In this document: positions 36,243-46,299 of the stretch, one piece after another
Position numbering within the stretch: the stretch's first letter is position 1
Layout: every line of letters begins with the position of its first letter
Assembly (NCBI GenBank): GCA_011109175.1
Contig: RDEW01000011.1
Location: 366,193-430,192 of the forward strand
From: Dicyema japonicum
Taxonomy: Eukaryota; Dicyemida; Rhombozoa; Dicyemidae
Direction of reading: 5' to 3'
DNA length: 64,000 bases
The notes under the pieces: model-generated
Told to the model about the DNA's origin: nothing
The model's database searches: none
What the model saw: only the letters and a program-made list of their open reading frames with translations
Position numbers and translations under genes: made by a program

Positions 36243-36480
36243 ATTTTATTATTTGTAAGCCACAGGCGTACAATCTTTGGTAAGCCTAGCAAAAACAGTC
36301 ATTGGTAATTAATCCAAGGAGGGAACGCAAAAGAGAACGTCTGCTTGTGACAACTAAATTGATCCCGCCAATAATACATGGCAGGCATACGTCAACTTCT
36401 GAAGAGAGGTGAAAAAATAGGTCCTCTCTCTTCAGTTTTCATAGGTCCTACCGTCACGGATACATGATTCCTATCGCCGA
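36243..36480 (+). repeat. Internal copy of the MULE's own right-flank sequence
   Basis: This stretch, just inside the right inverted repeat, aligns with 36794-37030 just outside the element. Shared blocks include AATCCAAGGA, GAGAACGTCTGCTTGTG versus GAGAACATCTGCTTGTG, GAAGAGAGGTG and TCCTACCGTC. I estimate the identity as moderate rather than near-perfect. Confidence 0.65.
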
Positions 36481-36576
36481 ATAATCTCCAAAATCGCAAT
36501 TTAACTATAATATAAAAAATCAAAATTTCGACCTCTTCTATCTAGACACCAGCCACGTGGTTCTTTGATTCAACTG

Positions 36577-36786
36577 GGATGAATTTACCAGCGATGAATT
36601 TACCGGCGATGAATTTACCGGCGATGAAATTACCTAGCGATGAATTTACCGGCGATGAATTTACCGGCGATGAATTTACCTCGCGATGAAATTACCGGCG
36701 ATGAATTTACGGCGATGAATTTACCGGCGATGAATTTACCGGCGATGAATTTACCGGCGATGAAATTACCGGCGATGAATTTACCG
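36577..36786 (-). repeat. Right terminal 15-bp tandem array of the MULE
   Basis: About fourteen inverted copies of the same 15-bp unit (CGGCGATGAATTTAC on the plus strand). Open frames in both directions across it are repeat artefacts. Confidence 0.9.
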
Positions 36787-36792
36787 GTTACC

Positions 36793-36800
36793 GTTATTAT
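36793..36800 (+). repeat. Right target-site duplication of the MULE
   Basis: GTTATTAT, identical to 34080-34087. Confidence 0.75.
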
Positions 36801-37124
36801 TATTAACCCCAGGCTTACCATTGTATGCCAGCACAAAGTCATAACTAACTAATCCAAGGAAGGAACCAAAGGAGAACATCTGCTTGTGCCGACCAAATCC
36901 ATCTTCCAATACTTCATTACAGGCTTCCGAAGAGAGGTGGAGAATTAGGTCCGCCCTCTTCCATTTTTGTCCCACATCCTACCGTCGCGGACATCACTTC
37001 ATTCTTTAGCGGAAAAGTTTTCATAATGCAATCTTCATCAGAGGGTTTGGTCAGGGTTATCGAAAATGTATCGGTTCCCGAGAGCAACACGGGAAGAGAT
37101 GAGAATGCTACTGAGCGAAGCCGG
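36801..37124. repeat. Dispersed repeat beside the MULE
   Basis: The outside copy of the repeat described at 36243-36480, followed by unrecognised sequence. No gene. Confidence 0.5.
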
Positions 37125-37250
37125 GGTCACCTGATGACCTTTTCCTATTAATTAGTGTTTACCTGGTGATTTTTGGACAAAATAAACATCAACCAATTAG
37201 CCACGTAGCACCACATGGCCCCACGCGGCATTATTAAAAGGTATTGTTTA
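37125..37250 (+). repeat. SINE-like repeat
   Basis: TTAATTAGTGTTTACCTGG and AGCACCACATGGCCCCACGC match the repeats at 6290-6380 (inverse) and 15905-15960 (inverse). Confidence 0.45.
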
Positions 37251-37489
37251 ATAACTTGCTTATTAATAATCTAATTAATGCTCCCAAAGACCGTCAGTTT
37301 GAATAATTCGCCTGTGATGTAGACATCACCAATCCATTGGTGGGAAGGAAGTTCAGGATCTTTTCTCTTGCTCTGCACCACCAGGACTAGGTTAAATTAA
37401 GTTATTTACCCCATCCTAACTACCATGTAAAAAGCCGACGGCCAATAGAAAATGAGTTGCGTCAATGAGTCGCTCCCAAAGATCCAGTA

Positions 37490-37960
37490 TCTCTATTTTA
37501 GGCGGGCCCAGCCAGGAGAAGAGCGTCTCTATGTCTCCGTAGTTTTTTTAAGGGAGGGTGATCTCCACAGCATAGTTGTGAGAGGGTCACTCTGAATATT
37601 CTGGGCAGAGAGGATTCAGAATGGTCGATTAGGGATGGTGGGTGGTCGAGGAGTTCGTTAACAATTAGTTTTCTGATTGTTTGATAGATACAAAGTTGTG
37701 TATTTGTTTGTCCACATCTGCCCAAAACTCGATGTTAGGGGTCTTTATTTATTTACCCTCCGTCCCTTCAAGTGAAAGAAACCGGTGGATAACAAAAACG
37801 TTACAGCTAAGAGTGGACGCTCCTAGAGGTCAGACAGGTATATTTATTCTGTAGAGTCGTGACTGAGAAGGGTCACTCTCTGGGATGGTTTTTAGAATCT
37901 GAATTTGATCACCAAGAGTAGGGATAATTCTCCTATTGTTTTTGGAGACCCAAAACAGTG
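37490..37960 (-). pseudogene. Possible LINE RNase-H-side fragment
   Basis: The minus-strand frame 37498-37725 contains RIFRVTLSQLCCGDHPPLKK, resembling the LSQLRSGHCP-type block that follows the polymerase in Jockey/CR1-like LINEs. Nothing else confirms it. Confidence 0.3.
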
Positions 37961-38378
37961 AGATGTTTTTTACACTTGTTAAGAAATTGTAGAATGAGCA
38001 TCTTGAAATAATCCCTGATTGGGAGAATTTTTGATTCCCAATGTAGGTGGTCAGTTGCTGTGGAGACAGTCAGTAATTATTCATAAAGCAGTATGAATCA
38101 TTTGTAATACTTTGACGCTTGTTATTGATAAACAAGGACCCTAGGCAAGGACCCTAGGCAGGAAAACCATAGTTCATCGTTGTTCTGATATAATTTATGT
38201 AAATAGTGGTCAAGCTCTCTTTACTATTGCAAAATGACGTACCCGCTACGGGGGTCTTTAAGTTCACACGGCATAATGAATTTTTATTTATTACATTTAT
38301 TTATTCAATTAACTTGGAATACTTAATAACTTTTAATTTATAAATAAATAAATTGCAATATTCTGGGATATTCAGGTC
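37961..38378. other. Intergenic upstream of TRMT2A
   Basis: AT-rich; a small direct repeat AAGGACCCTAGGCA lies near 38130-38160. No gene. Confidence 0.45.
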
Positions 38379-40286
38379 ATGTCTGGTGAACACTACTTTA
38401 TATCAAATCTTCCTTTCAAAATGGACTACGGGGTACACTGTTAATAATTCTTTAGGCAATAAGAACTTTCTTTAATAAAAAGAAAATTTACCCGTCTAAA
38501 ATTATCCCTGCAGGAAAAAATGCCCATATATTCTTCAAGTACGATAAAAATAACATTTCAGAACAGTTGATGAGGGGGAAGAATTCATGGAAAAAGTAAA
38601 CCAGGGACTGAAGTTTAGAAAAAACGAAATATCCGTTAAAGTTATAATTTTGATAATTTCAAGATGATTAAAGACCAAAAGAAGGAAATTTCACGAAGAC
38701 CTCTCCGTTTGAACTCTTATTATTTTAGAAGATAATTTTGAAGAAAATATGGTACAATACGAAGATGAGTTACATTTTTGTGTCATTTAGGCTTTTAAAG
38801 GCGGTTGCTCCACTTTATTCCATGAATTATACTGATCAACTTGAAGTGATCTTTTTAATCTCAAGGCCTCAGTTAAAGCAAAAACAAGTCATTGATTTTT
38901 TCACTTTTGATTTAAAAACTGATAAAATGCTGAATAAGGAAGCGGTGGATCAAATGTTGCTGTGTTTATTAATTTTAGGAGCAAAATAAATTTCCTGCCC
39001 ATAAAATCATCGGTTATTTCCTATTTTTAATGTAGCCTGTAATCGAAGGGTACCGGAATAAGTGTGAATTCACCATTGGAAGAGGAATTACTGGAATGAT
39101 AGAAGTGGGCTTTAGACTGTCAGAGCACTGTAAAGGCGTTGAAACAATGTCCCCTTCACGTTGTCCTACCGTGTGAGTCCGAATATGAAGAGAATTGCGC
39201 AGGTATTCGTTGTTTGTATATTCAGTTATTTACCGAATATTTAGTTGAAGTTGAGGGCTCTTCAGGCAACTTAACGATATTTAATCCAATTGACAATTCT
39301 GGACTTTTGAAACTTCTCATTGTGAGAGAAGTTAAACAATCAGAGATTATGATTATATTCGTGATGTGCAGACAACAACTATCTGATGTTTACTTTACTA
39401 GTGACTTGTAGGATGATTTGGTTACTGTCAGGCAAGATTTAATCAAATTTGTTTCATCCATCGAATTTGACGTGAAATCAGTACATCTTGCCATTTTGGA
39501 ATCCAAGTATTTATTGGCTTCAGTTAAAGCAATCGGCAATTCTCTCATGACGTACCCACAGAGATATTGATGGGAGATGAACACATAGTAGAGTGCGTAT
39601 CTGGTATGGAGTTTGAAATATCCCATAACTCGTTTTTCCAGAGTTAGCATATTTGTTTTTATTGCAGTAAATACCCCTGCCAGTGAAATATTGTTTAGGT
39701 CAGTGGCAGAATTAGTGCTGGAAAATAGAGAGGAGGGTGATTTTGTTTTGTTGGATCTTTGCTGTGGTACAGGCACATTTGGTATAATACTGTCGAAAGT
39801 ATCATTTAGCTTAAGTTTAGTTGCTAAATCCATTGAAGACTGTTGGGATTGAACTCTGTCCTGCATCCGTTAAAAATGCACGTGTTAATTCTTTAAGGAA
39901 CAACGTGGAAAATATTGAATTTATAGCGGAAGATGTGCGTTCAGCTCTTCCACGCGTTCTTGCTGAAATGGACTGTAATGCCGTTGTTGTTCTCGATCCT
40001 CCCAGATCAGGAGTCCGTAAGCAGTTATATATACGTGTTAGATAAAGATGTAATATCGAGTATTAGAGGACAGCCTCATATCACTACACTATTATTCGTA
40101 AGCTGTGCTGTTTCTAAAGCTCGATCAAATATTGTTGAGTATTTTTTAATACTAATGATTAGTTTGCTAAGAATGAAATCAAACAAAATGCCAGGGAGTC
40201 CATTCACAATCAAACATTGTTCTCCAGTTGATATGTTCCCCCACACTTACAACTCTGAGGCTATACTTTACATGACAAGAAAATAA
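38379..40286 (+). CDS. TRMT2A: TRMT2A, tRNA m5U54 methyltransferase with RRM
   Basis: This enzyme makes ribothymidine at position 54 of tRNA using S-adenosylmethionine. The ATG at 38379 opens an RRM-like domain (YFISNLPFKMDYG, then after the 23-nt intron 38433-38455 AIRTFFNKKKIYPSKII and KNAHIFFKYD). Later come VAPLYSMNYTDQLE, GYRNKCEFTIGRG (the conserved YRNKCEF), QVNTPASEILF spread over a short intron, and the SAM-binding core LDLCCGTGTFGI, TVGIELCPASVKNARVNS and VVVLDPPRSGV. It ends FPHTYNSEAILYMTRK with a TAA at 40286. The RRM places it with TRMT2A rather than TRMT2B. At least eight microintrons are needed; the frame near 40030-40200 was not fully resolved, including the catalytic cysteine region (LLFVSC). 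Confidence 0.9.
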
Positions 40287-40317
40287 AAATGACTTTATGA
40301 ATAAAATTCATTTCCTA

Positions 40318-41430
40318 TTAATAATCACTATTTGAAGGATAAGCCGTGTCATCCTTCTGAAAGATAGGTGGATCACTGTATTCAGATGCAGCAGGAACGT
40401 TCCTTAGGAATTCAAAGGACATTAACTGCTTAAAGTAATAAAGAGTACTTGACAGGCCGAAGGACGACTGTCTGGGTTAATCTGAAGCGCAGCGTCAGCA
40501 ATAGAGATTAAGTCGATAGGAGTATTCGGAAGAACAAGGTGGAGGGATACGCCCGCGTTGTAAGTCGGTTCCAAGTAACCGGGATATAATCGACAATTCT
40601 TAATAAATAAGCACACAAACTGGCCACGTTTGGTTATTAGGAGATCCCCGAATAGTAAATATTTTCTCCAGTTGGTCAATCTCTGAATTTCCAGGGAATA
40701 ACGGATTCTCCACATTAAACAAAAACTTACCTTAGTACAAAATTCTCCCACAATGCAGCCAAATGACCAAATATCAACCGTAGTATTGTAGTGTCGAGCT
40801 CCATATAGCAATTCAGGCGCTCTGTACCATCTAAAATGAACAATAATCCGTACAAAGTAGTTGCTGCAGGAGAAAATTGATGATTAGTGCTTTCACGCTT
40901 TCTTGCCAGCCCAAAACCAGATAGTTTTAGAACTCCGCCTTTGTTTACAAGAATATTTCTCGGTTTAATGTCCTACCAATATATAATGACACTGACTCTG
41001 TGCAATACTCGCTTAGATTGTAAATAATCCAAGGCCAGTAAAATCTGGTGCATAAAGAATTTAATGTGGGAAAGCGACAAATCCTTGTTTTTTATCATAG
41101 ACTTAATTGATAACATACAAATACCTCCAAATTGTAGTCCATGTACTCCATTACTAAGTGAATGCATCCCCCGTTGTTAAATGTATCTGAAATCTAAAAT
41201 AATGAGGGAGACAACCGTGATTATGTTATTATGCTTGAAATCCCTAAGATATTTCAGTTCCCGTAGTGAGGTTAAATGAACTGCCTCTTTTTTTGGAACG
41301 TAGATTTCGTCAAATTCCCCAACTCTGTATGTTTTGAAAACCAGAGCGTACTAATCTTTTGATATAATATAACTTGTTCTTCACTCATGACTGAAGCACA
41401 TTCACAGTCCGATTGGTGCTTCCGCTTCAT
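40318..41430 (-). CDS. CDK-like kinase with degenerate DFG motif
   Basis: Minus strand from an ATG at 41430 ([19 protein letters not shown]) to a TAA at 40318. Introns at 40975-40998 (24 nt), 40831-40853 (23 nt) and 40429-40448 (20 nt) are certain. It has a short N-lobe with ALVFK (lysine) and [15 protein letters not shown], then [28 protein letters not shown] (catalytic Asp and Asn present), [11 protein letters not shown] where the Mg-binding Asp of DFG is Gly, [32 protein letters not shown] and a C-lobe ending SRPSACQQLMSF. No clear glycine-rich loop is seen. The WYRAPELL and IWSFGCI blocks place it among CDK-related kinases (CDK7 or CDK20 style), but the exact subfamily is not decided. GGT for Gly at DFG is one base from GAT, so error is possible. 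Confidence 0.75.
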
Positions 41431-41760
41431 CACAATGACATCTCAGATAAATTTAAATCGATTGTGAAATTTAAATTTTTTAAATATTTAAATTATTTTA
41501 TAATTTTAAAGTGTATTCTATTTTCGATTTGTCCTAATAATTATTCGAGCTCCTAATTCTTTCCAATACATCAAAATCTGATGTGTGGGATTTCGTGAGG
41601 AATGCCGAGCGAAGGTGAGAGGCAACTAATAGTACCTGTAATCATCTAATGGACATGGTTTTTCTATTTCTTAATTTATTGGTGATTCTTAGTCTGAATA
41701 AAAAATAAATCAATAAATATGTAGAGTAAAAACTCTCTCAAATATGCCACTCTTAAATTT
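41431..41760. other. AT-rich spacer
   Basis: No gene. The motif CTCAAATATGCCACTCTT near 41737 also occurs at 693-710. Confidence 0.4.
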
Positions 41761-42840
41761 GCCAATTCTGACATTTGCTATTTTTCATCGATTTTTTTCT
41801 ATTTTTCAATGATATTTGCCAATTCTGAAATTTGCCATCATTTAAAAAAATTATTTTATTATTTTAAATATTTTTAAAATTTAAATAATTTAAAGCAAGC
41901 ATGGGTTCAGATTTTCGTTTTGGAGGTACACCAGACTTTCAATTGCTCAAAAAGTGAAATATTGTGGTATAAAGAAACCAATAAATCAGCTTCATGTCAG
42001 ACGATATGCAACAGATTTTCTTCTATTTTTAAATAGAGAAATCTCAAGAAGGACAGTCATGCAATATTAATGAATTCAACTTCGCTTTATTTTAGTTTCA
42101 AGAACAGAAATCATAAACTAAAAACTTGTAAAAAATAAAATACCCGGAGCTTTATGAAAATCTGATTGGATGGATTCAACAGAATCAAAAGGTACACTAT
42201 TTACTCTAACTTTAAGGTGTTTTATTGTACGATTCTCTAATATTACATAAGGCAGAATTTCTTGCTAAAGAACTTTTTAGCGATATTTGAATGTGAGAAG
42301 AACTCTGTATATAATTCATATTATTATTATCACTTTCACGGGAGCCATAAGCCCCGCACGTGCAGATGAATCATATAAGAAGTTAAATTTTAAGGATATT
42401 GTATTGTTTGTAAAAATGGCATGGAAGATGTGAAATCCAAAACAATTTCGTACTGTTTTAAACGTATAAAACGTACAGAATGCGAATCATAACTAACATA
42501 AATGTACCAGATGAAATCGTATCCAGAACAGATATTTATGATCTTATTGAAATATAAGAATTTATTTCAATTGACTACAGTGAAAAGGAGGCAATTGATG
42601 AAAAAGAGAAATTAATTTCTATAGAGGAACGAGAAGAATCCGGTTGTGTAGAAGTACATGAGTCATTAAACAAGCTGAAATGCTTTTAAAATTAAGAGAG
42701 ATTGAAATTTATCTTGTAGAAAACATTGAAAATGACAATGATGCTCAATTCATTATTTCAATAAGAAGATATAAAGAAAATATTAAAAATTCTAATAAGA
42801 GGGAATTGGGAATTGAGTATTACTTTAATAAAATTTAATT
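41761..42840 (+). pseudogene. Tigger/pogo-like transposase remnant (plus copy)
   Basis: Pieces on the plus strand resemble a pogo-superfamily transposase: PELYENLIGWIQQNQ near 42148, a KAEFLAKELF-like piece near 42250, and a C-terminal tail DAQFIISIRRYKENIKN near 42740. The tail parallels HEVSLISSIRKYKASII of the minus copy. No intact DDE core is visible. Confidence 0.5.
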
Positions 42841-42899
42841 AATTTTTGTTTCCTTGGTTAAAAATATTGTTTTCAAAAAAATGTAATTTAAGTTTTATT

Positions 42900-44060
42900 A
42901 AAATAAAATGTAATTCCTAATTGTTTTTTCTTCCTTAAATAATACTTGCTTTGTACTTTCTTATTGAAGAAATTAGAGAAACTTCATGTTCATTCTCAAC
43001 ACGGCTAAGATTTCCCTCCATTTTGTCTGTATGCCTTGTTTTTTCAGATTCTTGTTTATTATTTTCTGAATCTTCTAAAGAATTTTGATTTTCAATAAAT
43101 GTTTAATTTTCCGTGTATTCAATATTTAAAAAATTTTCAACTTTGAAACAATCGAAAATGTCTGTTCTTTTGATTATTGTATCATTAATATCAATTTCAA
43201 GAATTTCCTTATTGGAGATATTAAAAACTTTGAAAAATTTCCTGATCGTCTCTTCGGATACGTCTTCCCAATCCATTTTTGTAAAAAAGACCGTATCCTT
43301 AAATTCAATTTCTTGTAAGAATTATACACCGAAATATTTTGAGTTTCCAATAATTCCGTAAATAGATTAACTTGCGTCTGGTGAAATTACTCTTGAAAGA
43401 TTTTATGATGTCAACATCCATGGGTTGAAGCAACTCGTACTATTTTTAGAAAGAAACAATATTTTTATATATTCCAAATTCGGCAGGATACAATGCGCAG
43501 GGCAGTTGTCAATCAATAGTAAAATATTCTTGAGCTGAATACCCAAGAATGCATTAGAATTGTTGAAATTACTGAGTAAATACTGCCTTAGTAGATATTA
43601 AAGCATCATTCACAAAACCACCTAAAAAATTGATTTTTCGAAAAGTACCTTTAGACTCTATTACCTCCATCCATTCAATCAACTCTTCAATCTTTGGAAA
43701 CTTTGATTTATGTGCAGTTTTAAAAGTCGGTTGATAATTTTTTGAATCTTTCAAAATAGTGTCCTTCTTCAGTAAAATATTATTTATTGTTTTTCTAGAT
43801 ATTGTCTTTCGGAACATGCTATCAGCTAATCGCTGGCACGAAATATCATCATTTTCTTCATATAATTAACAATTTAAGTTTTTTCATTAAAAGTAAGCCG
43901 AGTATAGCGTCCACGAGAAAAATTGAAAGACATGTGTTAATTAAATTTTTATTTTTTTTTAAATTTAAAAATTGTTGCCAATTTAAAAATTGCCCTATTA
44001 ATAAGAAGAATAGGATTTTTTCTAAGAAAAATTTCCAAAATGTGGCCAATTTAAAAATTT
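42900..44060 (-). pseudogene. Tigger/pogo-like transposase (minus copy)
   Basis: Minus strand: a CENP-B-type DNA-binding segment (SRKTINNILLKKDTILK, KTAHKSKFPKIEELIEWMEV) at 43569-43817, then a DDE piece ILLLIDNCPAHCILPNLEYI with FLSKNSTS near 43480-43560, then DVDIIKSFKSNFTRR and MDWEDVSEETIRKFFKVFN, ending near 42945. Frames shift between pieces, so it is dead. Gene and plus-strand copy point tail to tail. Confidence 0.7.
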
Positions 44061-44482
44061 GGGCAATTTGCGAGGGCCGAGTGTATTACTTTAATAGTAA
44101 ATATGCTGATAGAAAATTTAACCTGTATAGACCGCGTCCTCGTGAAACAAAATATAGTATTATATTTTAAATTTTTCTTTGTTATATAATTGATTTCTTC
44201 AAACTTAATTGATGCAACGATGCCTCATTACTACTCTTGGTTGGAAATTGTCACTGATCATTCCTGTTAAAACAGTAACAATTTATTAATAAACAGTTAA
44301 CAACCACTGACTGCTTAGAACGCAATTCCCCTGAAGATCTGAAAGGAAATGCGCTCGATGAAACAGCTCCTTTTTATTCTATCCTTTTTCCTCTTTTCGA
44401 TCCGAATCTGTTTAACAGGATCAATGACCTGCTTCCTATGGCTCGTGTCAAATAACTTTATTTAAATTATTTTGTAAAAATG
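44061..44482. other. Intergenic
   Basis: No recognised feature. Confidence 0.4.
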
Positions 44483-46218
44483 TCATTTTATTATTTTATT
44501 TATAAATTTTGATACAAGTAAACCAGGCACACGATAATTAAGTCTTTTTAAAATATCATCGACTAATTCGTTGATTGATGACTTAGTTTTAAGTTGGTCG
44601 AACTAAGATTATTCAACGTAAATCACCTGAAATGAAGGATTTGAAGATTTAATGTCCTCCAAAACATCTTAATTGCAGTTTCGATAAAATCTTCCTTCAA
44701 TGCTCTCCAATTTTTACGGTCGACAAGTCTGTCAACGAACATTATAGCTTCGTCAGGAGTACTACCAATGAATGATCTGTTTTCTTCAAATGCCTCGACA
44801 TGTTATAATATATTACAAGAATAAACACGTGTCTAGTTATGGCTTTATTGTATAGCAGAACAGATAATGATCCAACAAATAAGGCCAGTTTCTCACTCAA
44901 ACATAAGACAGACAAAATACATATTAGAAAAGTCACGTGGTATGTTTGACAAATTAAATGAAGACGATCGGAGCAAATGACTAAATAAAAATGGACCAGG
45001 CAAATCAAATAAACTCAAAACTTTCATAAAAAACGCAGATACGTATGGATTTCGCTACGAAAATGATAAAAAAACGTAACTGTCACTTCAACGGCCTGGG
45101 AAATATTGAGTTCCCCTTTACTAGTCAAATAATCGCGGATCTCTTTATTTGAACGAACATCATGGGTCGAATCAAAGTCCGATATATCTAAAGCAGGTAA
45201 GTTGGTCTCAGGCACAAAACGATAATCATAACCATGGTCTTTGTATCTAAGGAATACAGTACGTCTGCCATCTCAAAGAATATTACTTATTGATATCTTC
45301 ATATGCTCTGGTCTCACTTATTAGCTGTCCACCGTCGTCCAACAACTCCCTCTGTCTTCTTTCCTCAAATTCTATTTTAAGTTAACTCACAACCAATGGC
45401 TCTTCGGATGGAGAGAAGACTGTTGAGGTTCTTAATCTCCACTCTTTTCCCAGTAGGCCCTTCTTTATCAACAGACACGTTCACGTCCACTCTAATCTCA
45501 CCGTCTTTTGGATTACATTCAATGAATACTCTCAAATCGACCATGACTAACACCAGTTGAAATCAAAATGCTCATTAACTCCAAAATAAAGCCACAGACA
45601 TGTTCAGAAGATGTGAAGGAAGGTTCAGTGACAATTTCAAGTAACCCAACTCCTTCGTTTACAATAAAAATCACCACATCGATTCATATCAATAAGTTTG
45701 ACAGAGGAAGAACCAGCATAAACAGTTTTAGCCGTGTCCTGTTCAATAACAATACTCTTAATGTGCCCGTGGAGTGGAGTCATCCCTTTCTTTATCGTGT
45801 AGGGGTAGTACTCAATGGATCCATCGACTGCGAAGGGGGTCCTCATTTGGGTAATTTGATAACCTTGCTACTAAATAAAACCACAATAAAACAGGTAAAT
45901 CTCTATAAAAATACTGTTTCCTGTCAAAATATGATTTTGTATTAATTTTTGCCTTAAGGGCTGATGATATCGCCATAGCAGCATCAACACATCTTCTATT
46001 CATGATCTAATAGCATACTCAGTTCATGATCAACAAACCGGCATAGTTCCAGGGGTTGCAATGTCAAATAGACTCACGTGGGAGTTGGGAGCACATCGGC
46101 TTAATGGAGTGACCGTAGCTTGAGAGAACAGTTTGCTGTCAGATAATATTTGTGTGTGAATTTCCAACCCAATTGATGTCTTATAAACATGTGCCCAACG
46201 ACGAACAAAATATTTCAT
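44483..46218 (-). CDS. GATB: GatB, mitochondrial glutamyl-tRNA(Gln) amidotransferase subunit B
   Basis: GatB is part of the GatCAB complex that converts Glu-tRNA(Gln) to Gln-tRNA(Gln) in mitochondria. Minus strand from an ATG at 46218: [79 protein letters not shown], then pieces equivalent to [12 protein letters not shown] and [12 protein letters not shown]. Next come [59 protein letters not shown] and the C-terminal tail [20 protein letters not shown], with a TGA at 44483. Each reading-frame change coincides with short AT-rich gaps that fit microintrons, not all placed exactly. No mitochondrial targeting peptide is obvious in the first 12 residues ([12 protein letters not shown]), though they are basic and aromatic. 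Confidence 0.88.
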
Positions 46219-46299
46219 CTTTAAATTAATTAACTCAAAAAATATTTTGATAAATTAAGTAAATGGCATATTTAAATTCAATTAAAACAAAAACAATGA

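Larger units (their letters stand above)
34088..36792. mobile_element. MULE DNA transposon with inverted minisatellite ends
   Basis: A 2.7-kb element flanked by the 8-bp duplication GTTATTAT. The left end starts GGTTCTAGGTAAATTCATCG and the right end (reverse complement) GGTAACCGGTAAATTCATCG. Each end then carries a tandem array of a 15-bp unit, GTAAATTCATCGCCG: about 8 units on the left (34094-34216) and about 14 inverted units on the right (36577-36786). Inside the arrays the inverted repeat continues with CCACGTGG and a 29-base perfect match (starting GAGGTCGAAATTTTGATTTT) at about 34249 and 36495. The transposase lies between on the minus strand. This layout is like Foldback elements and some TIR-rich MULEs. 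Confidence 0.88.

Noticed and set aside
34094-36786. CRISPR-like arrays of short direct repeats
   Set aside because: The 15-bp units are contiguous with no spacers and are mirrored at the two ends of a transposon, so they are inverted-repeat minisatellites.
36630-36852. Open frames on both strands with repeating FIAGK or MNLPA peptides
   Set aside because: They are translations of the 15-bp tandem array.
43802-44170. Plus-strand frame of 122 codons over the Tigger copy
   Set aside because: Low-complexity Lys/Phe/Asn sequence opposite the start of the minus-strand transposase remnant.
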